Source of the DNA: Mycoplasmopsis meleagridis
Lineage (GTDB): Bacteria > Bacillota_I > Bacilli_A > Mycoplasmatales > Metamycoplasmataceae
Assembly (NCBI RefSeq): GCF_900660695.1
Contig: NZ_LR215042.1
Span: forward strand, 1-64,000
Reading direction: 5' to 3'
Length of the DNA: 64,000 nt
Of the stretch, positions 21,349-32,963 are shown piece by piece. Each line of letters starts with the position of its first letter. Position 1 is the first letter of the stretch. The position numbers were made by a program, and so were the translations under genes. Below the pieces are notes generated by a model. The model made no database searches. It was not told the origin of the DNA and saw nothing but the letters and a program-made list of their open reading frames with translations.

Positions 21349-23400
21349 ATGAAAATGAGGAAACAATTTGATCAAAAAGACTGTTCACTTTATGTTTTAA
21401 AATATTTTATTTGGCATTTTCATAGAGAAGATATAGATATCAATTATTTAAAATTGAAGGCATCTTATGGAAGTGAAGGCATTAATGTTTATTCATTAAA
21501 AGAACAGGCAAAAGAATTCAATATAGGAATAGAAACATACAATTGTATTTTCGATTCTTTAAACCAATTAAAAAAAGATGATTTGCCAATAGCATTATTG
21601 ATAGCAAAAAATTATTTACGCCATTTTGTTATTTTAAAAAAGATAAAAAATAACAAATACTATATTTATGATCCTGAGGACGAATATATTCATGTTTATT
21701 CAGAAAAAGAGTTAAGAGAAATATTTTTAGAAATAATTTTAATTTTTGAACCATCAGGAAAAATTGAAAAAAATAATTTAAACATCGAAAATAAAATTAA
21801 TTCATTAATAAACAATAAAAAGTATACGTTTATTCTATTATTTCTTGCTTGTGTTAATTTGTTGCCTACTATTGGGGTTGCATTTTATTCAAAAATAATT
21901 TTCGATATTATATTGCCAAATAAATCTATTACTAATTTGTTAGTAGTGTTTTTGCTATTTATTTGATTTAATATTTTTAGGTTTATTGTTATTTTATACA
22001 AGAATGTAATGATTAATAAATTGACTAATAAAATAGACATAGAATTAACACAAAAACTTATTTCAAAAATAAATTCATTAAGGTTAACGGAATTTAAAAA
22101 AATTGAAATTAGTGATTATTTAAGAAGATTTAATTATGTTAATGTTATTGCTGAATATAAAGCAAATTTTCTCTTCTACATAGTTTTTGATTTATTATCA
22201 TTTGTTGTTTCTTCATTCATAATGATATATTTAAATTATTTAATTTTTGCAGTTGTTTTCATACTAATGATAATTATAAGTTTGTTTAATTATATATGCA
22301 GAATAAAAAGTTCAAAGTTGGTAAAGCCATTAATGCATAATCAGTTATTAGAGCTTGAAAGTCAAAAAAACATTTTAAATAATTGTATGAATGTTAACAA
22401 GACTCATTTGGCTAATTATTTAGAAAAAAAACATAATATTTTAAAGTTACAAAGCAGACAAATATTTAGCAATATAAATAATATTTCTAATTTTAAAAAT
22501 TTCATCAACTCATTATTTATGGGTAATTTCAACATAATTATTATTTTTATTTCATCCATTTTTCTTTTAAAAAATGAATTGTCAATTGGAACTATTATTA
22601 TGGTTTTGACTATTTCCTCTTTTTTAATAAATCCTTTTGAATCAATATCTAATTTATTTTTTAGTAAAAATTTGTATAACGAAGCAATAGATAATATCAA
22701 TTTCATGCTAAATATAAATAACGCTAATAATAGGGAAGGAAATTTAAAAATTGGAGATATTAATGAAATTTATATTGATAAATTATTTTTTGAATATGAA
22801 AATGGAAAAGCGATTCTAAATATAGAAAAATTCACCATAGACCAAAATATTCAATTTATTGGAAAAAACGGAATTGGTAAATCTACTTTTATCAATGTGA
22901 TAAACAACAATATCGATGATTGAAAAGGAAACATAACTATTAATAATATAGATTATTGGAATCTTGATATAGATAAATTTAAAGAAGAAATTATCGTTCT
23001 TAATTCTAACAATATTTTACCCGACATAAAAGTATTTGAATATATAACCAATGGTGATAAAAATAAAGAAAATAATTTTAATGAAGTAATAAATACAACT
23101 TCTTTAGCTAATTTAATAGCAAAAATGAATATAAATTTAAATCAAAAAATAATTGATAATGGATCAAATTTTTCTACTGGACAAAGACAGTTTTTATTTA
23201 TCTTACGTTTATTTATTCAATCTTACAAATTAATAGTTTTGGATGAAATTTTTGAAAATTTGGATACTTCAATTATTGATGAATTAAAGAAAATAATAAA
23301 GAATATACATCAAAAAGCGTTATTTATAGAAATTAGTCATTCAAAAAAATTTATTTTCAATAGCAAGGAAATTAATTTTGAAGAAATTAACAGAATTTAA
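21349..23400 (+). CDS. C39 peptidase-containing ABC exporter (PCAT-like)
   Basis: A 683-residue single-chain exporter. Residues 1-130 form a C39 double-glycine peptidase with catalytic Cys in KQFDQKDCSLYVLKYF, His in LRHFVILKK and Asp in IYDPEDEY. A membrane domain with about six segments follows (about 160-450). The C-terminal ATPase has Walker A GKNGIGKST, an altered signature FSTGQRQ and Walker B LIVLDEIFENLD. Such proteins cut leader peptides after Gly-Gly and export the product across the membrane (family knowledge). UGAs at 21964 and 22921 encode Trp. No clear ribosome binding site is seen; the ATG at 21355 is an alternative. No leader-peptide substrate gene is recognised nearby. Confidence 0.85.
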
Positions 23401-23764
23401 TAAATGACATATGTTTTTATTAATATTTTTAACATTATTGAGTATTGCTTTTTTTATTTTCATATTTAATTACAAAATTGATAAAGTAAAACATGTTGAA
23501 ATAAGTATTGACGAAAAAAGAAATATAAAATTGTTAGGTGATAGTTCATTATCTTATCTTCTTGATAAGGATCAAAAAATAGTATTGGAAATAAATAACA
23601 AAAATTATGAAGTCAAATTAAAGAAAATAATTACAAACATAAAGGGAACAGAATTAATAATTTACAACTTTCCAAAAAATGTAAGAATTTATCCTAATTC
23701 AATAATTAATTCTTATATATTTTTAGACCAAAAACCCTTATTTATGGAACTTTTCGGAAAATAG
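23378..23764 (+). CDS. Small single-span accessory protein of the C39 exporter (HlyD-like remnant?)
   Basis: A protein of about 128 residues with a short cytoplasmic start, one membrane segment (about 14-34), and an external beta-rich part. The topology matches accessory proteins of bacteriocin exporters, but those usually have over 400 residues with a long coiled-coil hairpin, which is missing here. I chose the TTG at 23378 because AAGGA lies 8 bases before it and the frame reads through a TGA Trp codon to the ATG at 23411, which itself has no ribosome binding site. It overlaps the exporter gene by 23 bases. Homology to HlyD proteins is inference. Confidence 0.55.
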
Positions 23765-23791
23765 TTTTACTTAAAATCATTTCTTATATAT

Positions 23792-23797
23792 TATAAT
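23792..23797 (+). promoter_or_regulatory. -10 box immediately before ybeY (leaderless candidate)
   Basis: Perfect TATAAT only 6 bases before the ybeY ATG at 23804, so transcription should start at or next to the start codon. No ribosome binding site fits between them. Confidence 0.6.
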
Positions 23798-23803
23798 TAT
23801 TGT

Positions 23804-24259
23804 ATGGTTGAATTAAACATTGACAATAATGGTGATGAATTCGAATATTATGAAGAATTCAATGAGATATTAAAAAATTTAACAAGAATTTTTAACATCA
23901 ATAAATTAGTTGTTGTTGATGTTACTATCGTTAACAACCACGAAATTCAAATTTTAAATAAAAAATATAGAGGAAAAGATTATCCAACTGATATTCTTTC
24001 ATTTGATTTTGGAGACAAAAAACTTTATAATGACTTACCTATTTTTCCATTAGGGGAGTTAATTATTAGTAAAGAAAAAGTAGAATCCCAAGCAAAAGAT
24101 TTTAATCATTCTTTAAAAAGAGAGTATTGCTACCTTTTTGCTCATGGATTGATACATTTAATGGGTTATGATCATGAAAATGAGAGTGAAAGAATCGAAA
24201 TGAATAAATTAGTTGACGATATCTTCGTGCCTTTAGGAATTACGAGGGAATATGAATAA
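23804..24259 (+). CDS. ybeY: Endoribonuclease / rRNA maturation factor YbeY
   Basis: A 151-residue metal-dependent RNase used in 16S rRNA 3'-end maturation and ribosome quality control. The zinc motif HGLIHLMGYDH (His-x3-His-x5-His) is near residues 114-124, and YPTDILSFDF near residue 60 is the other family signature. The gene ends 8 bases inside cdd and heads ybeY-cdd-era-pepP, a common neighbourhood. The ATG lies 6 bases after a perfect TATAAT, pointing to a leaderless message. Confidence 0.95.
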   Translation: MVELNIDNNGDEFEYYEEFNEILKNLTRIFNINKLVVVDVTIVNNHEIQILNKKYRGKDYPTDILSFDFGDKKLYNDLPIFPLGELIISKEKVESQAKDFNHSLKREYCYLFAHGLIHLMGYDHENESERIEMNKLVDDIFVPLGITREYE

Positions 24260-24647
24260 GATAAAAAAATTGCAAGAATTATTACCTAAGGCATATTGCC
24301 CTTGATCAAAATTTCAAGTTGCTGCTATTGCTGTTGACGATCAAGGAAGAGAATTTTATGGTGTAAATTGCGAAAATGCTGCATTTCCATCAGGGTTATG
24401 TGCAGAAAGATCAGCATTTTTTGGTTCTGTTGCATATGGCGGAAAGGTAGGGCATTTTAAAGAATTATATGTAATGGCTTCTGTAGATAAACCTACTTCT
24501 CCCTGCGCTGGCTGCCGTCAAGTAATTACAGAATTTATGCCAGATGATGCTATAGTTACTCTTTATGGTCAAAAGGGAGATCAAAAAGTTGTTTTCACAG
24601 TTAAAGAATTAGTTCCAATGCCTATAAGAGCAGAACAAATAAAATAA
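24252..24647 (+). CDS. cdd: Cytidine deaminase
   Basis: A 131-residue zinc enzyme converting cytidine or deoxycytidine to uridine in pyrimidine salvage. Zinc ligands and catalytic Glu are seen in GLCAERSAFF (Cys-Ala-Glu) and SPCAGCRQ (the PCxxC motif). A TGA at 24302-24304 encodes Trp, which breaks the frame under the standard code. It overlaps ybeY by 8 bases and ends directly against the era ATG (TAA-ATG without spacer). Family length is 130-136, so it is full length. Confidence 0.95.
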
Positions 24648-25517
24648 ATGAATATAGGAATGTTTTCAATAATAGGAAGACCAAACGTCGGGAAGTCTTC
24701 CTTATTAAATAAAATTTTGAACTATAATCTTGCGATTGTTTCGAATGTTGCGCAAACAACAAGAGATCAAATTACAGGAATTTATAGTGATGAATCATAT
24801 CAACTAGTTTTTATTGACACGCCAGGAATTCATAAACCTAAAAATTTATTAGGAGAAAAATTAAATAAGTCAGCATTTGATTCAATTATTGATATTGATT
24901 GTATTTTGTTTTTGACTCCCATTAATGAAACAATTGGAAAAGGTGATAGAGTCATTTTAGATAAAATCAAAGATTTACCAAATAAAATTGCGATTATTAC
25001 AAAAATTGATTTAGCAAAAAAACCAGAAAAAATTCAACATAAGTTAAACGAATTGGAAGAATATAATTTTTCGTCTATTATCTCAGTTTCTATCAATAAT
25101 AAGAAATCTATTGATTCATTGTTAAATCTTTTAAAAACCTATACTTATGAAGGAGAAAAACTATACGATTCAGACTTCATTACAGATAAGACTATGAGAT
25201 TCTTAGCAAAAGAATTAATTAGAGAAGCAGCAATTTATTTTTTGCGTGAAGAACTTCCGCATTCTATTGCTGTTGAAATAAACGAATTTAATGAATATAA
25301 TGATTTTATTGAAATTAATGCTACAGTTTATGTAAAAAAAGATTCTCAAAAAGGAATGCTTATAGGTAAAAAGGGATCAATGATCAAACAAATTGGTATT
25401 TTAGCTAGAAAAAAAATAGAAAGTTTATTTGGAACAAAAGTTGTTTTAAATACAAAAGTTAAAGTTGCAAAAAAATGAATCGATGATGAAAAAATGTTGA
25501 AAAAATTTGAGTATTAA
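24648..25517 (+). CDS. era: GTPase Era
   Basis: A 289-residue GTPase that binds the 3' end of 16S rRNA during small-subunit assembly. G1 is GRPNVGKSS near residue 11, G3 DTPGIH near 59, G4 TKID near 119, and the C-terminal KH domain contains GKKGSMIKQIG near residue 242. A late TGA at 25476-25478 encodes Trp, and the real stop is TAA at 25515. It starts with no gap after cdd. Confidence 0.95.
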
Positions 25518-25526
25518 GGGAATGTT

Positions 25527-26579
25527 ATGAATAAAGAAATTTTAAATAAATTATTTGTAGAAAAAGAAATAGATGCAGTTATATCTAATGCATATCAAAC
25601 TAGACTTTGATATTCTAAAATTCAAACTTCTGATGGATATTTAGTTATTGAAAAAGAAAAAGCTTATTTGTTTGTTGATGGAAGATATATAGAATACGCT
25701 AAAAATAATGCAAAAAATGTTGAAGTTATTTTACTTAATGGACAACAAACATTGTCAGATTTTTTTGATAACAAAAGATATAAAAAAGTTGCTTTTGAAA
25801 TGGATTATATTGTTTTTAAAGATTATAAGTTCTTAGAATCTGTTATTAAACCTGAAAAAATAGAACATATTAACGGACAATTGCTAAGAATTAAAAAATC
25901 TGATGAAGAAATTGAATTATTGAAAAAATCAATCGAAATTTCTTTAAAGTCATATAACGAATTAATGGATTGAATTAAACCAGGAATGACTGAAAAACAG
26001 GTTGCAGCAAAATTAAACTATTTAATGAAGCAAAATGGTGCAGAAAAAGAAAGTTTTGATGAAATTATTGCTGCTGGCAAAAATTCAGCCGAACCTCATC
26101 ATCATCCCACGGATGACGTTTTAGTGGAAGGAGAGTTTTTAAAAATTGATTTTGGTGCTCTTTATAAAGGATATAGTGCAGATATAACAAGAACTATAAT
26201 TTTGGGAGGCGATAGCAAAGCCAATAATAGTGAACTTTTAAAGATTAAGCAAATTGTTTTAGATGCAGCAAAGGCAGGAAGGGATGCAATTAAACCGGGA
26301 GTTTCAACTTCTTACATTGACAAAGTTTGTCGTGAATATATAGAGTCAAAAGGATATGGAAAATATTTTGTTCATTCCACTGGCCACGGATTAGGCATTG
26401 ATGTTCATGAACTACCAAACGTTAACAAAACAAAAGAAACAATTTTAGAACCAGGAATGGTTATAACAGTAGAACCAGGAATATATATTGAAGGCCTTGG
26501 AGGTTATAGAAACGAAGACGATGTCTTAGTTACTGAAACTGGAAGATGAGTTCTTTCGCAAAAAAAAGAAAAAAATTAA
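25527..26579 (+). CDS. pepP: Xaa-Pro aminopeptidase (M24 metallopeptidase)
   Basis: A 350-residue two-metal peptidase that removes an N-terminal residue preceding proline, useful for peptide catabolism. The N-terminal creatinase-like domain spans about 1-120; the catalytic pita-bread domain carries the metal ligands in KIDFGALYKGYSADITRT (two Asp), GHGLGIDVHE (His), TVEPGIY (Glu) and RNEDD (Glu). AAGGGAA lies about 7 bases before the ATG. Several UGAs encode Trp. It is the last gene of the ybeY operon, followed by a small terminator. The exact peptide preference cannot be read from sequence; PepQ-like prolidase is the alternative. Confidence 0.88.
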
Positions 26580-26598
26580 AGCACTTTGTGCTTTTTTA
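26578..26598 (+). terminator. Terminator after pepP
   Basis: Stem AAAGCAC/GTGCTTT with loop TTT followed by a T run. The stop of pepP abuts the left arm. Confidence 0.75.
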
Positions 26599-26616
26599 AA
26601 TTGACTATTATTTTTA

Positions 26617-26622
26617 TATAAT
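26617..26622 (+). promoter_or_regulatory. -10 box immediately before proS (leaderless candidate)
   Basis: TATAAT 7 bases before the proS ATG at 26630. Between the pepP terminator and this ATG there is no ribosome binding site. Confidence 0.6.
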
Positions 26623-26629
26623 TTTACTT

Positions 26630-28066
26630 ATGAAGTTGCTAGATAAAATTACTCCTTTAGAACAAGATTTTTCTAAATGATATATTGATGTTGTTAAACA
26701 AGGAGACTTAATTGATTATGGTCCTGTAAAAGGAACACTAATTTTTAAACCAAATGCCTACGGAATTTGGGAACAAATACAGTTTAATTTGAATAGGATA
26801 TTTAAAGAAAAGTGTATAAAAAATGTTTATTTACCACTGTTTATTCCTGAAAAATTGTTTAATAAGGAAAAGGAACACATAAAAGGATTTAATCCTGAAT
26901 TAGCAACTGTTACAATGGCAGGTGATAAAAAACTTGATGAAAAAATATTTATTAGACCTACTTCTGAAGTTTTATTTGCAAATTTATTTAAAAATAGTGT
27001 TGAATCATATAACGACTTACCATTGATATACAATCAATGAGTCAATGTAGTCCGTTGAGAAAAAACAACAAATCCTTTTTTAAGAAATAGAGAATTTTTA
27101 TGACAAGAAGGACATACTTGTCATTCAGATCCATTGGAAGCTAGACAATTTACTAAAAATATGATAATGATTTACAATAAATTTTTACGTAATTATTTAG
27201 CTATTCCAACTATTGTAGGTAAAAAAACATCTCATGAAAAATTTGCGGGAGCTTGTTCAACATATACAATTGAAGCAATGATGAAAGATGGAAAGGCTCT
27301 TCAAGCAGGTACATCACATTATCTAGCACAAAATTTTTCTAAACAATTCGATATTAAATTCAAAAACTATAAAAATGTTAACGATTATGTATATCAGACT
27401 TCGTGGGGCATTTCTACTCGTCTGATCGGAGCAATTATAATGACACATGGTGATAATCGTGGCATTATTATTCCTCCAAAAGTTGCACCAATACAAATTT
27501 CAATTATCGAACTCTTTGCCAATAAGAATCCAAAAATTCACGAATTAGCCTTGCAAATAAAAAATGATTTGTCTAAGAAATATAGAGTATTTCTTGATGA
27601 ATCTGATAAAAGTCCAGGTTACAAGGCGGCAAATTCTGAAATACAAGGCATTCCATTGAGAATAGAAATTGGGCCAAAAGATATAGATAATAATACGGTT
27701 ACTTTTGTGCGTAGAGATACCCAAGAAAAAGAAATTGTTTCTTGCAACGAATTGAAGAAAAACGTTAAATACACATTAGACGAAATTCATATTAATTTGT
27801 TGCAATTAGCAGAACAAAGATTAGAAGAAAACACAATAGTTGTTACTGATTATGAAACATTTAAAGAAGGAATAAAAAATAGAAAATTTGTTATTGCTCC
27901 TTTTTGCTGTTCGGGAAAGACAGAAGATAAAATCAAAGAAGAAACAGGCGCAACTTCTAGATGTATACCTAAAAAAATAAATAAGCCTGTTAAAGCAGCA
28001 AAATGTATTTATCCAACATGTAAGTCAACAACTAATAGATATGTTGTTTTTGCAAAGGCGTATTAA
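26630..28066 (+). CDS. proS: Proline--tRNA ligase, eukaryote/archaea-type
   Basis: A 478-residue class II synthetase charging tRNA-Pro. It belongs to the archaeal/eukaryotic type common in mycoplasmas: no editing insertion, motif 2 in [20 protein letters not shown], and a C-terminal zinc-type domain with cysteines (FCCSGK, SRCIPK, CIYPTCK) ending in Tyr (FAKAY), the family's conserved last residue. UGA codons are read as Trp at four or more places around 26678 and 27038-27104. The ATG follows a TATAAT box by 7 bases with no ribosome binding site. Confidence 0.94.
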
Positions 28067-28068
28067 TA

Positions 28069-28405
28069 ATGATTTTTTTAAACAGTAAGCCAAAAATCAG
28101 ATTATAAAACAGTTTTACATATATGTAATTGCGAAATTTCTAGAGCTAAATCGTTAAGATACGACGATATGGCTAAAAAAGCAAGATTAAATAAAAAGTT
28201 TGACAAAGATTTATATCATTATTTCACAGATGATTTTAAAAAAATATTAAATTGTCTAAATGAAACAGATAGATATATTATTGTTAATGAATTTTTATAT
28301 CAAACACAAAATAAAGAATGATACAAAGAACGTTTTTCTAAATCTTGCTATTATACTAAGAGAAAAAAAGCAATTGCTAATTTCTTGTATTATTTTAATT
28401 TATAA
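28069..28405 (+). pseudogene. Small conserved-looking protein gene with a frameshift near its start
   Basis: From 28082 one frame is open for 107 codons to TAA 28403-28405 (with a TGA Trp at 28319), encoding a basic protein with TVLHICNCEISRAKSLRYDD near the start and SKSCYYTKRKKAIANFLYYF at the end. It has the look of the mycoplasma MG284/MPN403 family, from memory and uncertain. No start codon fits: a TAA at 28079-28081 closes the frame just upstream. An ATG at 28069, two bases after the proS stop, is in another frame; one base fewer in the run TTTTTTTAAAC at 28073-28083 (an A) would join them. It could be a real mutation, a sequencing error or a programmed +1 shift. Confidence 0.55.
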
Positions 28406-28436
28406 AAAGCAGAAATTATTTGTTCTGCTTTTTTTC
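28404..28436 (+). terminator. Terminator before polC
   Basis: Stem AAAAAGCAGAA/TTCTGCTTTTT (11 bp), 8-base loop, extended T run. It ends the proS and small-gene transcript. Confidence 0.85.
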
Positions 28437-28472
28437 TAATATGAATTTTATTTTTGTTAAACTAATAATATT

Positions 28473-31400
28473 ATGAATGATGATGAGTTACATTTTGAAG
28501 AATTTTGTAAAAATTTAAATTTCGAAATTCCTTATTCAATGCGAAGTTCATCTTTAATTATTCAAGAAACTTCAGACAATAAAACATTTAATTTTTTGTT
28601 AAATTTTAATTTTTCAAATCTTGTAGATATAGAAGATTTGAAGAATTTTATAAAAATATTAGGAAAAAATAAAGAGAGTATGAAAAATACATCAGTATTT
28701 TTTAATTTTTCTAATGAACAATATGAAATAAAAAATATTTTGATTTATATTAAGAAAATAATATCTAAACCTAAATATAAAACTTTATTTACTTTTGATT
28801 TTGATAAAAAATTTGAGAAGAAAAACGATAATACTTATTCTTTCATTTTAAATGATGATTTCTATAACGAAGAAGTAATAAAAGCAATAAAACATTTAGA
28901 AAATAAATTTTATAAATTAGGTTTAACAAAAGTTAAATTTATTTATAAAAAGGAAAGTGGAAATTCAGATACTAAAATAACTGTAAATACAGAAAATAAT
29001 AATGGTTCTGAAATAGTAAAAAAGTTAAAAAATAATCCAGAAATTAATAATGATTTATCATCAAAAAAAGAGTTTGTTTTATCTAAAAATAACAAGAAAA
29101 ATGAATATGAATATTATAAACTTAGAGATTTAGAGGATTATTATCACGATTTAAACGTTCAAATTGAGGGTTTAATTTTTAGCATAGAGCACAAAGAATT
29201 AATTAATTCTAAGAAGAATAAACATCTTTATATATTAAACATAACAGACTATGATAGTGGTATTCAAGTACAAATGTTTAAAGAAAACGAATTAAACGAA
29301 GAAGAAAAGAAAATTTTTAAAATAAATAATTGAGTAAAATTTTTCGGCAGATATACACAAAAAATTGCTTTTGGAAAACCATTAAATGTAGTTTATCTTG
29401 ACAATTATGTAAAAGGCAATGGGCCAATTGTTCTTAAAAAAGACAATTTAAGTAAAAAAAGAATTGAATTACATGTTAGTTCAAAAATGAATACTATGGA
29501 TGGATTAATGCAACCAGATGAGATAATTGATTCATCTATAGAATTAGGAATGAATGCAGTTGCAATAATGGACACAAATGGATGTCAAGGGTATCCTAAA
29601 TTTTATAATCATTCTTTAAAATGCCCTGATTTTAAACCTCTTTATGGAACAGCTTTTAGTGTTATATCAAACAAATTTAATACTATTTTAGGTACTTTTA
29701 AAAATCAAAATTTAAGAAATGCTTCTTATGTATCTTTTGACATAGAAACTTCTTCATTATTAGCTAGATTCGGTGACATTATTGAATTTGGTTCTGTAGA
29801 AATAAATAATTTAAGAGTCGAAAATAAAGAACAATTTTTTATTAAGCCAAATAAACCTATCAATAAATTTACATCGAATTTAACTGGGATAAGTAACAGT
29901 ATGTTAGAAAACGGTTTAGAAATTAATGAGGCGTTAGATAGAATATATGAAATATTAAATAATAAAATAGCTTTAGCCCATAATGCAAAATTTGATTTTA
30001 ACTTTATTAAACAAAAATTTTATCAACAGGGCAAAGAATTTCCTAATTTTGCTGTAATTGATACTTTAAAAGTTTCTAGATTGCTTTTTCCTAATGAAAA
30101 CAGACATAGACTTAAAAACCTGGCTGATAGACTTGAAATTAAATATGATGAAGAAGTTGCCCATCGTGGAGATTATGATGCAAAAGTTTTAGGAGAAATA
30201 TGATGTCAATTGATTATTTCCTTGGAAAAAATTGGAATTTATGATTTAAACCAATTATCTAATTATGTAAACGATGCTTTAATAAAAAGAGAATTTTCTT
30301 ATGAAATAAGTACATTAGCAAAAAATAATCGAGGACTAAAAGATCAATTTGATTTAGTTAGCGAACTTTTAACTAATAAGTTTTCTATTGAATCTCCAAA
30401 AATATTTTTCGATAAAGTAAGAGAAAAAGAAAATATTTTAATAGGTTCTGGCACATTAAAAAGTAAATTAATAGAAGATTATTTTTATAGTTCACACGAA
30501 GAATTTCTTAAAACAATTGATATGTTTGACTACATTGAAATTCCTGCGCCACAAGTATTTTCACACTGAATTGCTTATGGTGATATAACTGAAGAGGAAT
30601 TGAATAATGCCTTAAAAGAAATTATTTTAGTTGCTAAAAATAAAGGAAAAATTGTTGTTGCCACAGGTGATGTAAAATATAAATCAGAACTAGATAAAAA
30701 AGCTTATGAAATAGTTGTTTATGCAAAAGGTATTGGAAAAGCAAGACACTTTTTATACAGCTATGAAAGAGCAAAAAACAATACATTAAAAATTCCTAAT
30801 CAATATTTTTTAAATACTTTAGAAATGCTTGAACAATTTAGTTTTCTAAACGATAAAGAGTTAATAAATGAAATAGTAATTGAAAATACACATAAAATAG
30901 CCAATATGTGTGAAAATATTCAAGTTATTAAAAAGGATTTATTTAAACCAGAATTCGATAATTCAGAAATTAAATTAAAAGAACTAGTATACAAAACAGC
31001 GAGAGAAAAATATGGTGTAGTTTTGCCTAAATTCATTGAAGAGAGAATAAAAGCTGAACTTGATCCAATCATTAATCATGGTTTTTCTGTAATTTATTGA
31101 ATAAGCCATGTTTTGATCAAAGAATCAATCGAAAATGGATATGTAGTGGGTAGTCGTGGATCAGTAGGTTCATCTATAACTGCCTATTTGTCAGGAGTTA
31201 GTGAAGTTAATCCCCTGCCTGCTCATTATATTTGTAAAAATTGTAAATATTTTGAAATTACTAAAGATGAAAAAATTTCATCAGGTTTTGATTTAGATCC
31301 TAAAAAATGTCCTAGATGTAGCGAAATATTAGACACTGACGGCCATACTATTCCATTTGAAACTTTTCTAGGTTTTGACGCAGATAAAGTTCCGGATATT

Positions 31401-32837
31401 GATTTAAATTTTTCAGGCGATATACAACCTAAAATACATGATAAAGTTAGAATGCTTTTTGGGCCAAATAATACTTTTAAAGCAGGAACTGTACAAACTG
31501 TTGCAGAAAAAACAGCTTTTGGTTATGTCAAAGCTTATTTTGAAGAAAAAAATGAAGTAGCAAATGATATTTACATGAATTATTTAGCCAATAAAATCAT
31601 GGATTTAAAAAGAACAACTGGGCAGCACCCTGGAGGAATTATTATAGTTCCAAAAGAATATAGTATTTTTGATTTTACACCTATAAACTATCCAGCAAAT
31701 GATATTCAGGCAGATTGAAAAACAACTCATTTTGATTACAAAGCAATTCATGACAATTTACTTAAATTAGATATTTTAGGACATGATAATCCAACGATTA
31801 TAAAATTTTTAGAATCTAAAACCGGAGTAAAAACTCATCAAATACCTAAAAAAGATAAAAATCTAATTAAATTATTTAGTTCTCCTGAACCTCTTGGAAT
31901 TAAATCAGAAGATATTATGGGAGAAGTTACAGGAGCTTTAGGAATTCCTGAATTTGGTACTTCTTTTGTAAGAAGAATGTTAGCTTCATCTAAGCCAAAA
32001 AGTTTTGCTGATTTAATTTCTTTATCTGGTCTATCGCACGGAGAAAGTGTATGAACAGGAAATGCAGAAGAATTAGTAGTAAAACATAATTTTAATTTAA
32101 GCGAAGTTATCTCATGTCGTGATGATATATTAGTTAACTTATTAAAAATTGAAGGAATAGATAGAAAAAAAGCATTTAAAATTATGGAAAATGTTCGTAA
32201 AGGTAAAGGACTAACTTCTACGGAAGAAAATTATTTACTTGAACACAATGTTCCTAATTGACAAATTGAAAGCATGAAGAAAATAAAATATATGTTTCCC
32301 AAAGCGCATGCTACTGCATATGTTTTAATGGCTTGATGAATAGCTTACTATAAGTTAAATTTCCCTTTAGAATTTTATGCTTCCTATCTTAGCATTAGAC
32401 CTGATAATTATGATTTAGAAAGTATGATCGATGAAAAAGGGGGTTCTAAAGTAAAGAATAAATTGATGCAGTTATACAAATTAGATAAGTCCAAAGAAAT
32501 TAAAGAAACTGATAAAAAAATGATTCCTATGTTTGAAATAATTCAAGAAATGTATGCAAGAGGATTTAACATAAGTAATATTGATTTAAAGAAATCTTTA
32601 GCAACAGAATGAATAATTGACAATGAAAATAAATGTTTAATACCGCCTTTTAATGCAGTTTCTCAATTGGGAGAAGCCATTGCTAATTCAATAGTAAAAG
32701 CAAGAAATCAGAAAGAATTTATTTCTACAGAAGATTTTAATAAAAGAACGGGAATTAATAGAACTTTACTTAATAAACTTAAGACAATGGGAATTTTTGA
32801 TGAATTAGACGATACTAACCAAATGACTTTATTTTAG
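28473..32837 (+). CDS. polC: DNA polymerase III alpha subunit, PolC type
   Basis: A 1454-residue replicative polymerase of the Gram-positive PolC type. In order: N-terminal domain and OB fold (to about 325), a PHP domain (ELHVSSKMNTMDGLM) split by a DnaQ-like proofreading exonuclease with SFDIETSS near residue 422 and AHRGDYDAK near 565, a zinc finger (CKNCKY and KKCPRC), the palm with the catalytic pair in PDIDLNFSGD near 975, and fingers. Length matches the family (about 1440-1465). Many UGAs encode Trp, all in one frame throughout. It is its own transcription unit between two terminators. Confidence 0.96.
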
Positions 32838-32873
32838 TTTATTATGTATTTTTATAGTTTAAAAGGAAAAATG

Positions 32874-32903
32874 TAATTATCTTTATAGATAATTATTTTT
32901 TTT
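32874..32903 (+). terminator. Terminator after polC
   Basis: Stem TAATTATCT/AGATAATTA (9 bp), loop TTAT, then eight T. It lies just before the rpsT promoter. Confidence 0.82.
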
Positions 32904-32905
32904 AT

Positions 32906-32911
32906 TATAAT
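32906..32911 (+). promoter_or_regulatory. -10 box of rpsT
   Basis: TATAAT 52 bases before the rpsT ATG, directly after the polC terminator; TTTATA about 18 bases upstream is a possible -35. The leader contains a small inverted repeat GTTAG/CTAAC near 32927-32940. Confidence 0.55.
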
Positions 32912-32963
32912 TAGAAAGATTTTTCAGTTAGATAACTAACAATACGAAAAAGGGAGGTATAAA

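Noticed and set aside
28073-28083. HIV-like slippery heptamer T TTT TTA as programmed -1 frameshift
   Set aside because: A -1 shift leads to a stop two codons later; only a +1 shift joins the downstream frame, so this heptamer does not explain the gene.
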